DNA of 64,000 nucleotides from Gemmatimonadota bacterium (lineage in GTDB: Bacteria > ARS69): assembly GCA_030747075.1 (NCBI GenBank), contig JASLLL010000008.1:24842-88841 (forward strand). The letters are read 5' to 3'. Under the pieces are notes generated by a model, which was not told the DNA's origin, did not search any database, and saw nothing but the letters and a program-made list of their open reading frames with translations. Position 1 is the first letter of the stretch; every line of letters starts with the position of its first letter. Shown here piece after piece: positions 36,694 to 45,365 of the stretch. Both the position numbers and the translations under genes were made by a program.

Positions 36694-37155
36694 ATGCGCG
36701 CTGTGATCCAGAGAGTGACCCGGGCCGAAGTGTCCGTGGACGGAGAGGTCGTCGGGAGAGTCCCCCCGGAATGCGGAGGACTCCTCGTGCTGGTCGGCGT
36801 TGCAGACGGAGACGACTCCGCCGATGCGGAGTGGATGGCCCGCAAGATCGCGCATCTTCGCGTGATGCCGGATGCCGAAGGGCGCATGAACCGATCCGTG
36901 GTGGAATGCGGGGGCGCGTTGCTTCTGGTGTCGCAGTTCACGCTTCTGGGCGATGCACGCAAGGGCCGCCGTCCGTCGTTTGACCGTGCCGCCCTCCCGG
37001 CGGTCGCGGTCCCCCTTCTCGAAACAGTGCGCCTTCACCTGCTCTCCGAGGGCATCCCGGTCGAGACCGGCCGGTTTGGCGCGCACATGGAAGTGGGTCT
37101 GGTGAACGACGGCCCGGTGACGCTGGTGCTGGATTCCGCGGAGAGGTCCCGATGA
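36694..37155 (+). CDS. dtd: D-aminoacyl-tRNA deacylase
   Basis: About 153 aa. Opening MRAVIQRVTRAEVSVDGEVV, the SQxT motif in LLLVSQFTLLGDARKG and the cross-subunit GP motif in VGLVNDGPVTLVLDS show a normal DTD, which clears D-amino acids (and glycine) from tRNA. The stop overlaps the maf start (ATGA). Confidence 0.96.
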   Translation: MRAVIQRVTRAEVSVDGEVVGRVPPECGGLLVLVGVADGDDSADAEWMARKIAHLRVMPDAEGRMNRSVVECGGALLLVSQFTLLGDARKGRRPSFDRAALPAVAVPLLETVRLHLLSEGIPVETGRFGAHMEVGLVNDGPVTLVLDSAERSR

Positions 37156-37769
37156 ACTGGTTTGCGCTTGTCGGGGCGGAGTCGCCCTTCCGAAGTCGGC
37201 CGCTGGTGCTGGCGTCGTCTTCTCCACGCAGAAAAGACCTGCTGGAGAGCGTGGGGATCCCGCTGGAGATTGTGCCGCCGGAAGTGGATGAGCGGAGCGA
37301 TCTCCCGGAGGACTCCGAGTCGCTGGTGCGAGTGCTTGCCGCACGGAAGGCCCGCGCGGTCGCCCGGACGCGAACCGGCGGAATGGTGCTCGGTGCGGAT
37401 ACGGTGGTCGTGCTTGGCGGGCGGGTTCTCGGAAAGCCTCACGATGAGGCCCAGGCGCAGGAAATGCTCCGCGCGCTGGCCGGAGTCGAACACCGGGTGC
37501 GGACCGGTGTCTGCGTGGAGGATGCCGCGACCGGCCGGTCTGCGGAGTGCGTCGTCTCCACGCGAGTCCGGTTTCGGCCCCTCACCGAAGAGTCGATTGT
37601 CGCCTATGTGGCCTCCGGGGAGCCGTTCGGAAAGGCGGGGGCATATGCCATTCAGGAGCGCGGGCGTCTCTTCGTCGAAGGAATCACGGGCGACTACTCC
37701 AATGTCGTCGGACTCCCTCTCGGGCCGTCACTCGATCTGATTGCGGAAGTGCTTCGGCCGGAACGCTGA
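37152..37769 (+). CDS. maf: Maf-family nucleoside triphosphate pyrophosphatase
   Basis: About 205 aa. Maf signature LVLASSSPRRKDLLESVGI at about residues 18-36, catalytic Asp in GGMVLGADTVVVLGG, and GKAGAYAIQERGRLFVEGI with DYSNVVGLPL near the end. It hydrolyses dTTP/UTP-type or modified nucleotides and can affect septation. ATG overlaps the dtd stop. Last gene of the recJ-spoT-pgeF-dtd-maf run. Confidence 0.95.
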   Translation: MNWFALVGAESPFRSRPLVLASSSPRRKDLLESVGIPLEIVPPEVDERSDLPEDSESLVRVLAARKARAVARTRTGGMVLGADTVVVLGGRVLGKPHDEAQAQEMLRALAGVEHRVRTGVCVEDAATGRSAECVVSTRVRFRPLTEESIVAYVASGEPFGKAGAYAIQERGRLFVEGITGDYSNVVGLPLGPSLDLIAEVLRPER

Positions 37770-37776
37770 CGCGCGT

Positions 37777-38040
37777 TCAGCCTCCCTGTGCCTGCCGCGC
37801 CTCGATCTTCCCGGCGGGCTCTCCATCGCGCAGCGCGGCGCGCGCGGCATCCACCACAAAGGCGTGGACCCCGAATGTGGCGGCGACCGAGTCCGGCGCG
37901 CCTTCCAGCAGGTAGTCCATGCCAAGCGGATGGGTCTTCGCGCTTTCCACGAGGTCTTCGACCTCCGAAGGCGCGGGGGTGAATGCGGGAATCCGGGGTC
38001 GGTCGGCTGTGGGAAAGGGTTCCGGACGGCGGGAGTTCAC
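37777..38040 (-). CDS. Small protein of unknown function
   Basis: About 87 aa on the minus strand, between maf and the lyase gene. GTG 38040 is preceded by a near-perfect AAAGGAGAA at the proper distance, which is why I accept the gene; a GTG start at 38064 is also open but lies upstream of that ribosome site. The protein has a proline-rich front (RRPEPFPTADRPRIPAF) and a helical middle with SAKTHPLGMDYLLEGAPDSV and TFGVHAFVVDAARAAL. No family recognised. It converges with maf (7 bp apart). Confidence 0.6.
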   Translation of the reverse strand: MNSRRPEPFPTADRPRIPAFTPAPSEVEDLVESAKTHPLGMDYLLEGAPDSVAATFGVHAFVVDAARAALRDGEPAGKIEARQAQGG

Positions 38041-38183
38041 GAACTTCTCCTTTTCCGTTTGCACCCGGGCAGGTCGGATTCGTATGGTCTGCCACTATCC
38101 ACTTGGTGGGATGCCTGTCAAGATCGGATCCGGACTGATGTCCGCCCCGCCGTGCGCGACCCCCGGATCGAATGGAGAGCACG

Positions 38184-39152
38184 ATGTCGCTTCCTGAATC
38201 CGTCACCGTTTGTGAGTGCTGGGCCCGTGATGGCCTGCAGTCGATCCCGAAGGTCATCCCCACCGAACACAAGCTGGACATGATCCGGCGCATTCTCGAT
38301 TCCGGCGTGCGCAAGCTGGAGGTCACCAGCTTCTCTCACCCGAAGCTTCTTCCGCAGTTTGCCGACTGCGTGGAAGTGCTGCAATCGGTGGAGCGACGGC
38401 CCGGCGTCTCGTATGTGGTTCTCATGCCGAACGCGAAGGGCTTTGATCGTTTCGAAGTCTGCCAGCGCGAGGGCTTCGGCGCGGACGAGATCATCCTCAT
38501 GATCTCCGCCAGCGAGACTCACAACCGTGTCAACTTCCGCATGACCCACACCGAAGCGATGCGCGCTCACGCGGAGATCATGCGTCGCGCACTCGCACTG
38601 GGCGTGAAGGTGATCGGGTGTCCGGGGACGGTCTACGGTTGTCCTATTGCCGGAGATGTCTCGATGAAGGATGTGATATCGGTGACGCGCTTCTACCTGG
38701 AGGAAGGTGCCGACACGATCATGCTCGGGGACACGACCGGCGCGGCCAACCCTGCCTCTGTTCGCGAACGAGTCGGCGAGCTGCGTACGCTCTTCCCGGA
38801 GGCGGAGTTTATCGCCCACTTCCATGACACGCGCGGGAACGGCATCGTGAACTCGGTGGCGGCACTCGAACTGGGGCTGCGATTCGTCGACACCTCGCTC
38901 GGCGCCATCGGAGGACAACCAGCGACGAGCGCGGGGAAGTATCAGGCGGGATTCACCGGCAACACCTGCACCGAAGACCTGGTGTGCCTCCTGGAAGAGA
39001 TGGGTGTGGATACGGGTTTCGACATCGAGAAGATGATCACCGCCGGTCATCGGGCCGAAGAGGTGATCGGTGAGCGACTCCGCGCGAATGTGATTCGCTC
39101 CGGCCCGGTGAATCACGCACCCCGCGAGTACGACCCGGCCTCCTCCGACTGA
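38184..39152 (+). CDS. HMG-CoA lyase-like DRE-TIM metallolyase
   Basis: About 322 aa TIM-barrel. The opening CECWARDGLQSIPKVIPTE carries the R-D-G-L-Q motif of HMG-CoA lyases (cleaving HMG-CoA or related acyl-CoAs to acetyl-CoA); further motifs are EVTSFSHPKLLPQFAD, GCPIAGDVSMKDV and IMLGDTTGAANPA, then HFHDTRGNGIVNSVAALELG with the metal-binding histidines and GLRFVDTSLGAIGGQP. Canonical enzymes have a Cys in a GCPY-type loop; here IGCPGTVYGCP resembles it. Substrate could be HMG-CoA or another 3-hydroxyacyl-CoA. The ATG at 38184 follows GGAGAGCACG; the ATG four codons upstream is possible. Confidence 0.88.
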   Translation: MSLPESVTVCECWARDGLQSIPKVIPTEHKLDMIRRILDSGVRKLEVTSFSHPKLLPQFADCVEVLQSVERRPGVSYVVLMPNAKGFDRFEVCQREGFGADEIILMISASETHNRVNFRMTHTEAMRAHAEIMRRALALGVKVIGCPGTVYGCPIAGDVSMKDVISVTRFYLEEGADTIMLGDTTGAANPASVRERVGELRTLFPEAEFIAHFHDTRGNGIVNSVAALELGLRFVDTSLGAIGGQPATSAGKYQAGFTGNTCTEDLVCLLEEMGVDTGFDIEKMITAGHRAEEVIGERLRANVIRSGPVNHAPREYDPASSD

Positions 39153-39473
39153 CCCGGCACGCTCCTCCCCATGCGCGCATGGGTTCGCGCGTCGTAATGC
39201 TAAAGCGCCTCTCCGCTTGCTTTGACCGGGCGGGCGGCGCATCCGCGGGCCGGTTCGCTGGCCCCGTCGTTCCCATTGGACTCGGCGTCGGTCACGCTGC
39301 CCGTTCAGGGAATGCCGCCCGTTCCCCGGTGTGCGGGCAGTCTGCGCTGAAACGGCCTCGCCACCGCGTGGACTCCCGGAGCGGCACGATCCCTGCAGAG
39401 ACCCTTGTGCGATTGCGGGAGCGATGGCCCGGGAAGCCTTCCGGGGCCGGGACCGCTCCGGAAAGGAAAGCCC
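39153..39473. other. Intergenic region with a 16-bp palindrome
   Basis: A 321-bp gap without a supportable gene. It holds a perfect 16-bp palindrome CCCATGCGCGCATGGG (39168-39183), 16 bp after the lyase stop, which could act as operator or weak terminator. A TTGACC at about 39228 has no convincing -10 partner. Nothing else is seen. Confidence 0.5.
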
Positions 39474-40490
39474 ATGTCGGCCCGACCCGTTGTCCTCCGT
39501 CTCGTGTGGATGCTCCTGATCGCCTGCGCCGGAACCATGGCCGCGCCGCCTGACGCACGGGCGGCTTCCACTCACGGAAACACCTACCTCCGGGATGTGG
39601 ATCTGGTGGCCCGGGGAGTTCCGCTGTTCCTGTATGGCAACACGCTGGTGAACTTCCGTCTCGTCACACAAAACGACACCATCTTCGTGGTGACGGAGCA
39701 GAACGACTGGGTGCCATTCTCTCCCGCGCAGGACTACACGCCGTACAAACTCCTGACCGAGATTTTCGGATACACGCCGTGGGACCGCCGGAAGAGCACC
39801 CCGGAACGGGTGAGAGAAAGCTCTGTCAGACTGCTGGCGCGCAAGAACGAAGACAAGCCGCTGAAGTTCCAGAAGGCCCAACTGGAGAGTCTTCCAGCGG
39901 TCGTGAAGTGCGAACTGATCCATGTCGACGCCTCATTTGATTCCCAGAGGCCATTGTGGTGGAGAGTCACACTTGAGGACGGGCAGGAGGTGCTCTGTTC
40001 TTCTACTTCGATCGGGGGCCCGGAGGACTGTCGCAAAGGCGGTCCGATAGCGAATGAAACGAGAGAGGAGTCTGTGAAGCGTCGGGCGGAAGAGCAACGG
40101 CCCATGCACGAGAAGATCAGGAACTCGCTTCTCGACACGCTCGTTCAGGCCGTCACGCGCTCGTGGCCGAACAAGGAAGGGCAGCCGGTCTTCATCTATC
40201 GCCCCGGCGACGGCGTGAACTCCTTCTGGTTCCACGAGGACATTCGCGAAAGGGTTCCCGATTACCCGCAGCGGGGACCGGTAGATCCGGCCACCGCGCG
40301 GGAAGTGATCCACATGCTTCCGAGCTTCAGCGGGTGGGACCCGGTGCTAGTGAACATCCTGGAGTCGGATCCGGAGTCTCTGTGGGAACTGAGGTGGAAC
40401 ATGCTGGTCGACCTTCCACCTTACCCGAACGGCTGGCGGAAGGTCCTCCTCAGCCGAGTACCCTACGACCTCTCCCGTTTCCGGAGGTAA
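39474..40490 (+). CDS. Exported protein of unknown function
   Basis: About 338 aa. The ATG at 39474 gives a good signal peptide (VVLRLVWMLLIACAGTMAAP ending PDARA) and has GGAAAG upstream. The mature protein is rich in Trp, Pro and charged residues (WVPFSPAQDYTPYKLL, EIFGYTPWDRRKSTPERVRE, PLWWRVTLEDGQEVLCSSTS). Two cysteines in the middle could form a disulfide. No family is recognised. It is followed after 5 bp by the large secreted clan-CD-like gene, whose SD (GGAGG) overlaps its end, so the two are co-transcribed and probably functionally linked. Confidence 0.75.
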   Translation: MSARPVVLRLVWMLLIACAGTMAAPPDARAASTHGNTYLRDVDLVARGVPLFLYGNTLVNFRLVTQNDTIFVVTEQNDWVPFSPAQDYTPYKLLTEIFGYTPWDRRKSTPERVRESSVRLLARKNEDKPLKFQKAQLESLPAVVKCELIHVDASFDSQRPLWWRVTLEDGQEVLCSSTSIGGPEDCRKGGPIANETREESVKRRAEEQRPMHEKIRNSLLDTLVQAVTRSWPNKEGQPVFIYRPGDGVNSFWFHEDIRERVPDYPQRGPVDPATAREVIHMLPSFSGWDPVLVNILESDPESLWELRWNMLVDLPPYPNGWRKVLLSRVPYDLSRFRR

Positions 40491-40495
40491 ACGCC

Positions 40496-43432
40496 ATGCA
40501 CGCATCGAGGTGGCTTCGACTGGCCGTACTTCTCGTTCTGGCGTTCCCGGCGCCCTCTCTTCCGGTCAACACCTGTCCAATCCGGAATGAGGCCTTCTTT
40601 CTCGATCCCTTTCAGGATCAGTTCGGTGCGGACACGGACCCCTTTGAGCTTCGCCTGGCGCTGGAGGCCGAGGGTTACAGAGCATGGGAGCCCCCCGGAG
40701 AAGAGGAACACTGGGCGGCCGACAGCGTAGCCACCAGCACACCGTCCGTGAATCTGAGGAAGCTCATAGAGGCACTGGGGAATTCCGGGATCCTCAAGAT
40801 CTCCACACATGGAGAACTGGACAAGATGTTGCTGGAGCACACTTGCGGGATTCCGGAGTCGGCAATGGAGGCCACGGTGGCCAACTACCGAACCACTTAC
40901 GGCTTCGCACACAACGAGATCGGCTATCTGCCGGATCCGTCGGATTGGGGCACGACCGACTGCTATACCCTCTGGGTTACAGGAGATGTTGTCGCTTGGT
41001 TTGCGGTCGACCACCATACCTACTTCCACAATGCGTCGTGCTGGTCGACCTCCTACGCGAACAAACTCCCGTATGAAGTTGTCGGCGGACACACGCTGCC
41101 GGTGAACAACCCGGACGCCGTCATGGTGATTCGCGAGGTGTTTGACGGTCTTCTGGGTCGGCGAACATTGGAGGACCGCAACCTGCAGAACACATGGAAC
41201 TGGAACACGGTTCTCCCCTCCTCGTACGGCCCGGGTTACTTTCGGCTGAACAGCAGTACGGACTTGGAGGTCACGCCGCATGTCACGGACTATCATCCTC
41301 CCTCGGGGGCCGTTCTCGATACGGCGACCGTTGCGGGGTGGGTGGAGTTCAGCGCGCGAATGGACATTTCGTGGCCGGGGCGCGTCATTGACGGGAGCGC
41401 CCGGGTGCATATCGACCGGGTGAAGTGGGTGTCGGACCATCGGATTGAGTTCGACATCCATCCGGTCGACACGGGTTCGGTCGTCATTCGGGTGGACGCA
41501 TCGGATACGCACCCGCTCTGGAACGACGAGCTTTCTCTCAATGGCGATGGCGCTCCGCCGGGCAAGGACGACTTCGAGTGGTTGCTCTACTCGACGGTAT
41601 CGGCAAGCAACACCGCGTGCGCGTTCGAGAGTGCTCATGCGTGGCGGGATCCGAAGACGGGGAATGTGCGCCTGGGGTTCGTGACGGATCGGGAGTGGGG
41701 GTCGTCCGCGTTTTCCATTCTGGACGCGAAGTCGGAACACCCGCTGGTTCGCATTCCGGCCGAGGGAGGAGAGCGCCCGCACTTCTACGAGGTGGCCCTT
41801 CCGGAACCCGGGAGCGGCGAGTACATCGTGCGGGAGCATCCCGGAGATGGTTCGGCCCCGGACCGGACGAGGCCGATCCGCCTGGCGGAAACCCCGCCGA
41901 TGCTCTCGAGCCTGCGAAATCTGAACGACGCCGCCGCGAGCTGGGGACCGTATCCGCCCGGGCGGGATCCCTCCCCGGCGGTGTTCCCGCGTGTGTCCTC
42001 CGGATCGGCGGCGCGGATCGTGTTCTATTCGTCGCGGGGAGATTTCATGGACGCGCTCGGCCCGGAGATCGACTGGTACGAGTCGCAGGGTCTCTCCTGC
42101 ACGAAGGTCATAGGGTCCTCGGATCCGGACGACGCGCGGGCGGCGGCACAGTCGGCCTGGGCGGCGGCGGGCGGCGCGTCCGCGGAACACCTGCCGGTCT
42201 TCGTGATCGTGGGAGAGGCCAACGAGGGTTCGGTTCCGGAGTACGACATCGTGGGCACTTACTACCCGACGGACGACCCCGGGGGAGAGTCGTACTGGGG
42301 CACCGCCTCCGACGCGCTCATTGTTGACTTTGACGGAGACGAAATCCCCGACACGCCCTGGATGCGAATTCAGGGGCACACCGTGGAGCAGGTGACTCAC
42401 GGGGTGCAGAGCGCGCTGGACTATCTGCACGGGGACTGGATTTCCCCGGACAGGGTGCTCCAGATCGTGGGCGACATGACCGGGTGCTCTCCCGCATCGG
42501 ACGGGGAACCCGCCGGCACGATGGCCGGGATCGCCGCGTCCTACGGTGCGGAGGGAATCCCCGTCGACACGATTCTCGACAGCGACTTCATCGACTGCGG
42601 AGACTACGCGGCCCGAAGGCAGGCGGTCGCCGCCGCCATCAACGCGGGCGTTACCTCGCTTCAGGTGATGGCGAATGTCAGCAACCGGTCGAACTTCGGG
42701 TTCCTTCTCCAGAAGGTGTTCGGAGGAACGGCGGCCTATTTCACGATGGCCGATGTTCCGGTTCGTCAGCGGATCGTGGTCGAGGCGCCCGGATGCGGCA
42801 TGGGAGACACGGATCGGAACAACCCGTCGTACTACCCGTCGTACGCATGGGACTTCCAGACGGCAGACCCCGCGTTGGGAACAACGGCGGTCGTCTGGTT
42901 TTCGCACAAGCGCGGCGGTCTGAAGCCCCGGCATCTGGATCTTGCGCGTCGCTACCATGAGCTTCGCCTTCACGACGACTCGTGGATTCTGTGGCCGGAA
43001 CTGTTCTTTCGTGCGGTTCGGGAGATGGCGCTCGATACGCCCGAAGCCGTCAAGTGGTTGCGATACGCGGCGGCCGAGGGGCATCCGGTCATTCGTCCGG
43101 AACTGCGCGGTGCGTCCACCTCGGTGCGGCCGGGTGGGGCGGCCGGGCCGCTCGGGCCCTTCGGACTGGGCATCGCCCCGAACCCTACCGCAGGAGAGAC
43201 GGCGGTCCTGTTCGCGCTCGCCCGCGGGCAGGAAATCTCCGCACGCATCCACGATGTGGGTGGGCGTCTCGTGCGGACGCTGGCGACTCCGCATCACCGG
43301 GAGGCGGGGGAGCACGCGCTCGTGTGGGACGGTCACGATCACGCGGGCGGGCCGGTGGCGTCGGGCGTGTACTTCGTTCGCGTGACGGGAGAGGGGGGGA
43401 CGGCCGTCGCCAAAGTCATCATGACGCGATAG
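40496..43432 (+). CDS. Large secreted protein, C25/clan-CD peptidase-like, with C-terminal sorting-type domain
   Basis: About 978 aa. Signal peptide WLRLAVLLVLAFPAPSLP. Around residue 105 is SGILKISTHGELD and around residue 182 is YFHNASCWSTSYANKL: a His then Cys after hydrophobic strands, the layout of clan CD (caspase/gingipain-fold) cysteine peptidases. Further on, SRGDFMDALGPEIDWYESQG, LPVFVIVGEANEGSVPEYDI and ALIVDFDGDEIPDTPWMRIQ resemble gingipain (C25) propeptide/catalytic-domain sequence that describes a displayed site and a 'D.DGD..PD...gR' strand. The C terminus (PNPTAGETAVLF, GGRLVRTLATP, WDGHDHAGGPVASGVYFVRV) is the sorting-type Ig domain. Peptidase assignment is inference from pattern, not established. 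SD is GGAGG; a Cys-rich exported gene follows. Confidence 0.65.
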   Translation: MHASRWLRLAVLLVLAFPAPSLPVNTCPIRNEAFFLDPFQDQFGADTDPFELRLALEAEGYRAWEPPGEEEHWAADSVATSTPSVNLRKLIEALGNSGILKISTHGELDKMLLEHTCGIPESAMEATVANYRTTYGFAHNEIGYLPDPSDWGTTDCYTLWVTGDVVAWFAVDHHTYFHNASCWSTSYANKLPYEVVGGHTLPVNNPDAVMVIREVFDGLLGRRTLEDRNLQNTWNWNTVLPSSYGPGYFRLNSSTDLEVTPHVTDYHPPSGAVLDTATVAGWVEFSARMDISWPGRVIDGSARVHIDRVKWVSDHRIEFDIHPVDTGSVVIRVDASDTHPLWNDELSLNGDGAPPGKDDFEWLLYSTVSASNTACAFESAHAWRDPKTGNVRLGFVTDREWGSSAFSILDAKSEHPLVRIPAEGGERPHFYEVALPEPGSGEYIVREHPGDGSAPDRTRPIRLAETPPMLSSLRNLNDAAASWGPYPPGRDPSPAVFPRVSSGSAARIVFYSSRGDFMDALGPEIDWYESQGLSCTKVIGSSDPDDARAAAQSAWAAAGGASAEHLPVFVIVGEANEGSVPEYDIVGTYYPTDDPGGESYWGTASDALIVDFDGDEIPDTPWMRIQGHTVEQVTHGVQSALDYLHGDWISPDRVLQIVGDMTGCSPASDGEPAGTMAGIAASYGAEGIPVDTILDSDFIDCGDYAARRQAVAAAINAGVTSLQVMANVSNRSNFGFLLQKVFGGTAAYFTMADVPVRQRIVVEAPGCGMGDTDRNNPSYYPSYAWDFQTADPALGTTAVVWFSHKRGGLKPRHLDLARRYHELRLHDDSWILWPELFFRAVREMALDTPEAVKWLRYAAAEGHPVIRPELRGASTSVRPGGAAGPLGPFGLGIAPNPTAGETAVLFALARGQEISARIHDVGGRLVRTLATPHHREAGEHALVWDGHDHAGGPVASGVYFVRVTGEGGTAVAKVIMTR

Positions 43433-43530
43433 ACGACAGACACAGGTGCGCCGCCTGTTGGCGGCGTCAGGGATCTCCCCGAAGCTCCCCGATGTTGTCG
43501 GAACACAAACGCACAAGGGAGGATTCCACC

Positions 43531-44052
43531 ATGTTGAACCATCGGAAGTTCCGCTTCACGGACCTGCTGCGCATTCTGCCGCTGGTTGCACTCCTTCTCG
43601 CGGGGTCGTCCGTCCCCGCGCTGGCGACCACGATCCCGGCGACGAGTTGGGGTTGCATCAAGGCGTGCTACCACGACAACGCCCCGAAAGAGTGCATCAA
43701 CCGGTACTGCAGCAAGCAGGGCGGAGGGAATGCGCTCCTCATGGATCACTCGGAGGTTCCCGTCCCGGAATCGGATGGCGTCCTTTTCGGCGCGGCACTC
43801 GGAGAGGCATACCTGGCGGAAGCTGTGGGTGCGCGGGGGTCGGTCGTGGGGTCGGAGGTGATCGTCGGGGAGGACCTGGGGCTTGGAGGCGCGACCGGTG
43901 CGTTCTGGTCGATTCGCGCGGAGGCCGGTTTCATCCGGGAGGTTCGTTTCTCGCGGTTCCCGGCCGGAGATGTGGCGGTGGCCGCGTCGCCTCCCGCCGC
44001 GACCGGCATGGAGTCCGCCAGCTGGGGACGCGCCAAGGCACGATACCGGTAG
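43531..44052 (+). CDS. Small exported cysteine-containing protein
   Basis: About 173 aa. Signal peptide LLRILPLVALLLAGSSVPAL then ATT. The first mature part has four regularly spaced cysteines in WGCIKACYHDNAPKECINRY and then C-S-K-Q-G-G-G (C-x3-C-x8-C-x4-C), suggesting a disulfide-bonded knot; the remainder is Gly/Ala-rich with no known domain. ATG 43531 follows GGGAGGA. It comes 98 bp after the large secreted gene and may be its partner. No family recognised. Confidence 0.7.
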   Translation: MLNHRKFRFTDLLRILPLVALLLAGSSVPALATTIPATSWGCIKACYHDNAPKECINRYCSKQGGGNALLMDHSEVPVPESDGVLFGAALGEAYLAEAVGARGSVVGSEVIVGEDLGLGGATGAFWSIRAEAGFIREVRFSRFPAGDVAVAASPPAATGMESASWGRAKARYR

Positions 44053-44057
44053 TGTGC

Positions 44058-44091
44058 GGAAAGGGGTGGGGCAAGCGCTCCGCCCCTTTCC
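44058..44091 (+). terminator. Strong hairpin after the small exported gene
   Basis: GGAAAGGGG (44058-44066) pairs with CCCCTTTCC (44083-44091), and the stem can extend inward to a total of about 14 pairs. It starts 5 bp after the stop codon, so a terminator role is likely, but no U-tract follows. Confidence 0.5.
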
Positions 44092-44106
44092 CGGTGGCGG
44101 GCGGGA

Positions 44107-44134
44107 GGCCTGGCCGCTATCTTCCGGCCAGGCC
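44107..44134 (+). other. Perfect 9-bp inverted repeat ahead of mtnA
   Basis: GGCCTGGCC (44107-44115), 10-base loop, GGCCAGGCC (44126-44134), ending 12 bp before the mtnA ribosome site. It could be a second terminator or an mRNA element in the mtnA leader. Confidence 0.5.
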
Positions 44135-44161
44135 GCCCCTCCCACAGGAGAGTTCTAGATC

Positions 44162-45241
44162 ATGACGGAACATTCCCCGCCGGGCGCACCCTTCTCCACC
44201 GTCCGCTGGGAGGACGGGGTGGTTCATCTTCTGGAGCAGACGCTCCTTCCCGAGCGCGAGGAGGAGCTGCCCTGTCGCACGCCGGAGGAGATCGCGGACG
44301 CCATCCGCCGGCTCGCGGTGCGCGGGGCACCCGCCATCGGGGTGGCGGCGGGTTACGGTGCCGCCCTGGCCGCACACCACTCCCGCGCGACGGACCCGGC
44401 TGCGTTCGTCGCGGAAGTGGAGGCTGCACTGGCGCTTCTCCGGGCGGCGCGCCCGACCGCCGTGAACCTGCCGTGGGCCGTGGACCGCATGAGGGCATCG
44501 CTCCAGGCATCGGAGGGGGGCTCGATCGAGGAGCGGAAGGCCGCGCTCCTGGACGAAGCCCGGCGCATCCATGCCGAAGATGCAGCATCCTGCCGGGCGA
44601 TGGGCCGCCTCGGCGCGGCGCTGCTTCCGACGAAAGGGACCGTCCTCACGCACTGCAACGCGGGCGCACTGGCCACGGGCGGCCGGGGAACCGCGCTGGC
44701 GGTCATCTATGCCGCCGTGGAGGACGGGAAAGCCATCCGGGTGCTGGCGGACGAAACGCGCCCCCTTCTTCAGGGGGCCCGCCTCACCGCGTGGGAGCTC
44801 GCCCGGTTCGGCGTTCCGGTCACCCTCCTGTGCGACAATGCGGCCGGATCGGCCCTTTCCCGGGGGATGGTGGACTGCGTGGTCGTCGGATCGGATCGGA
44901 TTGCCGCCAACGGGGATGTCGCGAACAAGATCGGAACCTATCCGCTGGCGGTACTCGCGCGGGAACATGACATTCCGTTTTTCGTGGTGGCGCCGCTTTC
45001 CACCGTGGATCCGGCCACTCCCTCCGGCGAAGGCATCCCCATCGAGGAGAGAGCGCCGGAAGAGGTGACCGAGCCTCGTGGGGTTCGATTCGCGCCTCTG
45101 GGGGTGAACGCCTTCAACCCGGCGTTTGATGTCACCCCTGCCCGCTTCGTCACGGCCATCGTGACCGATCGCGGGATCGCGCGCGCGCCTTACGGGAAGG
45201 CCCTCCGGGCGCTGGCCGAAGCTCCGCCTCCGGTGGGATAA
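44162..45241 (+). CDS. mtnA: S-methyl-5-thioribose-1-phosphate isomerase
   Basis: About 359 aa. Methionine salvage enzyme converting MTR-1-P to MTRu-1-P. Motifs: AIRRLAVRGAPAIGVAAGYG, catalytic Cys in TVLTHCNAGALATGGRGTAL, and catalytic Asp in VVVGSDRIAANGDVANKIGT; also DETRPLLQGARLTAWEL. The C-terminal FNPAFDVTPARFVTAIVTDR is the family's end motif. It stands alone, between two hairpins upstream and the ribosomal operon promoter downstream; other salvage genes are not in the window. Related eIF2B-like ribose-1,5-bisphosphate isomerases lack this exact catalytic set. Confidence 0.95.
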   Translation: MTEHSPPGAPFSTVRWEDGVVHLLEQTLLPEREEELPCRTPEEIADAIRRLAVRGAPAIGVAAGYGAALAAHHSRATDPAAFVAEVEAALALLRAARPTAVNLPWAVDRMRASLQASEGGSIEERKAALLDEARRIHAEDAASCRAMGRLGAALLPTKGTVLTHCNAGALATGGRGTALAVIYAAVEDGKAIRVLADETRPLLQGARLTAWELARFGVPVTLLCDNAAGSALSRGMVDCVVVGSDRIAANGDVANKIGTYPLAVLAREHDIPFFVVAPLSTVDPATPSGEGIPIEERAPEEVTEPRGVRFAPLGVNAFNPAFDVTPARFVTAIVTDRGIARAPYGKALRALAEAPPPVG

Positions 45242-45255
45242 CCCCCATACGGATC

Positions 45256-45285
45256 TTGACGGGCCATCCGGCACCCTGCTAGTCT
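45256..45285 (+). promoter_or_regulatory. Promoter of the rplM operon
   Basis: TTGACG (45256-45261) and TAGTCT (45280-45285), 18 bp apart, just after mtnA. It predicts a leader of about 85 bases before rplM. Confidence 0.6.
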
Positions 45286-45351
45286 GTCCGCCCTTTGTGT
45301 CCGCAGCGGAATGCTGTGGATGGGCAGGAACGCCCGACAAGCCACTTGGGA

Positions 45352-45365
45352 CCCCCGCACGGGGG
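45352..45365 (+). promoter_or_regulatory. Hairpin overlapping the rplM ribosome binding site
   Basis: CCCCC (45352-45356), loop GCAC, GGGGG (45361-45365). The 3' arm merges into the purine tract GGGGGGAGGA that serves the TTG start at 45378, so folding would partly hide the SD; possible L13 autoregulatory leader. Confidence 0.45.

Noticed and set aside
40463-43516. A 1017-codon open frame on the minus strand opposite the secreted clan-CD-like gene
   Set aside because: Arg/Pro/His-rich low-information composition typical of antisense frames in high-GC DNA; the + strand frame has signal peptide, SD and recognisable domains.
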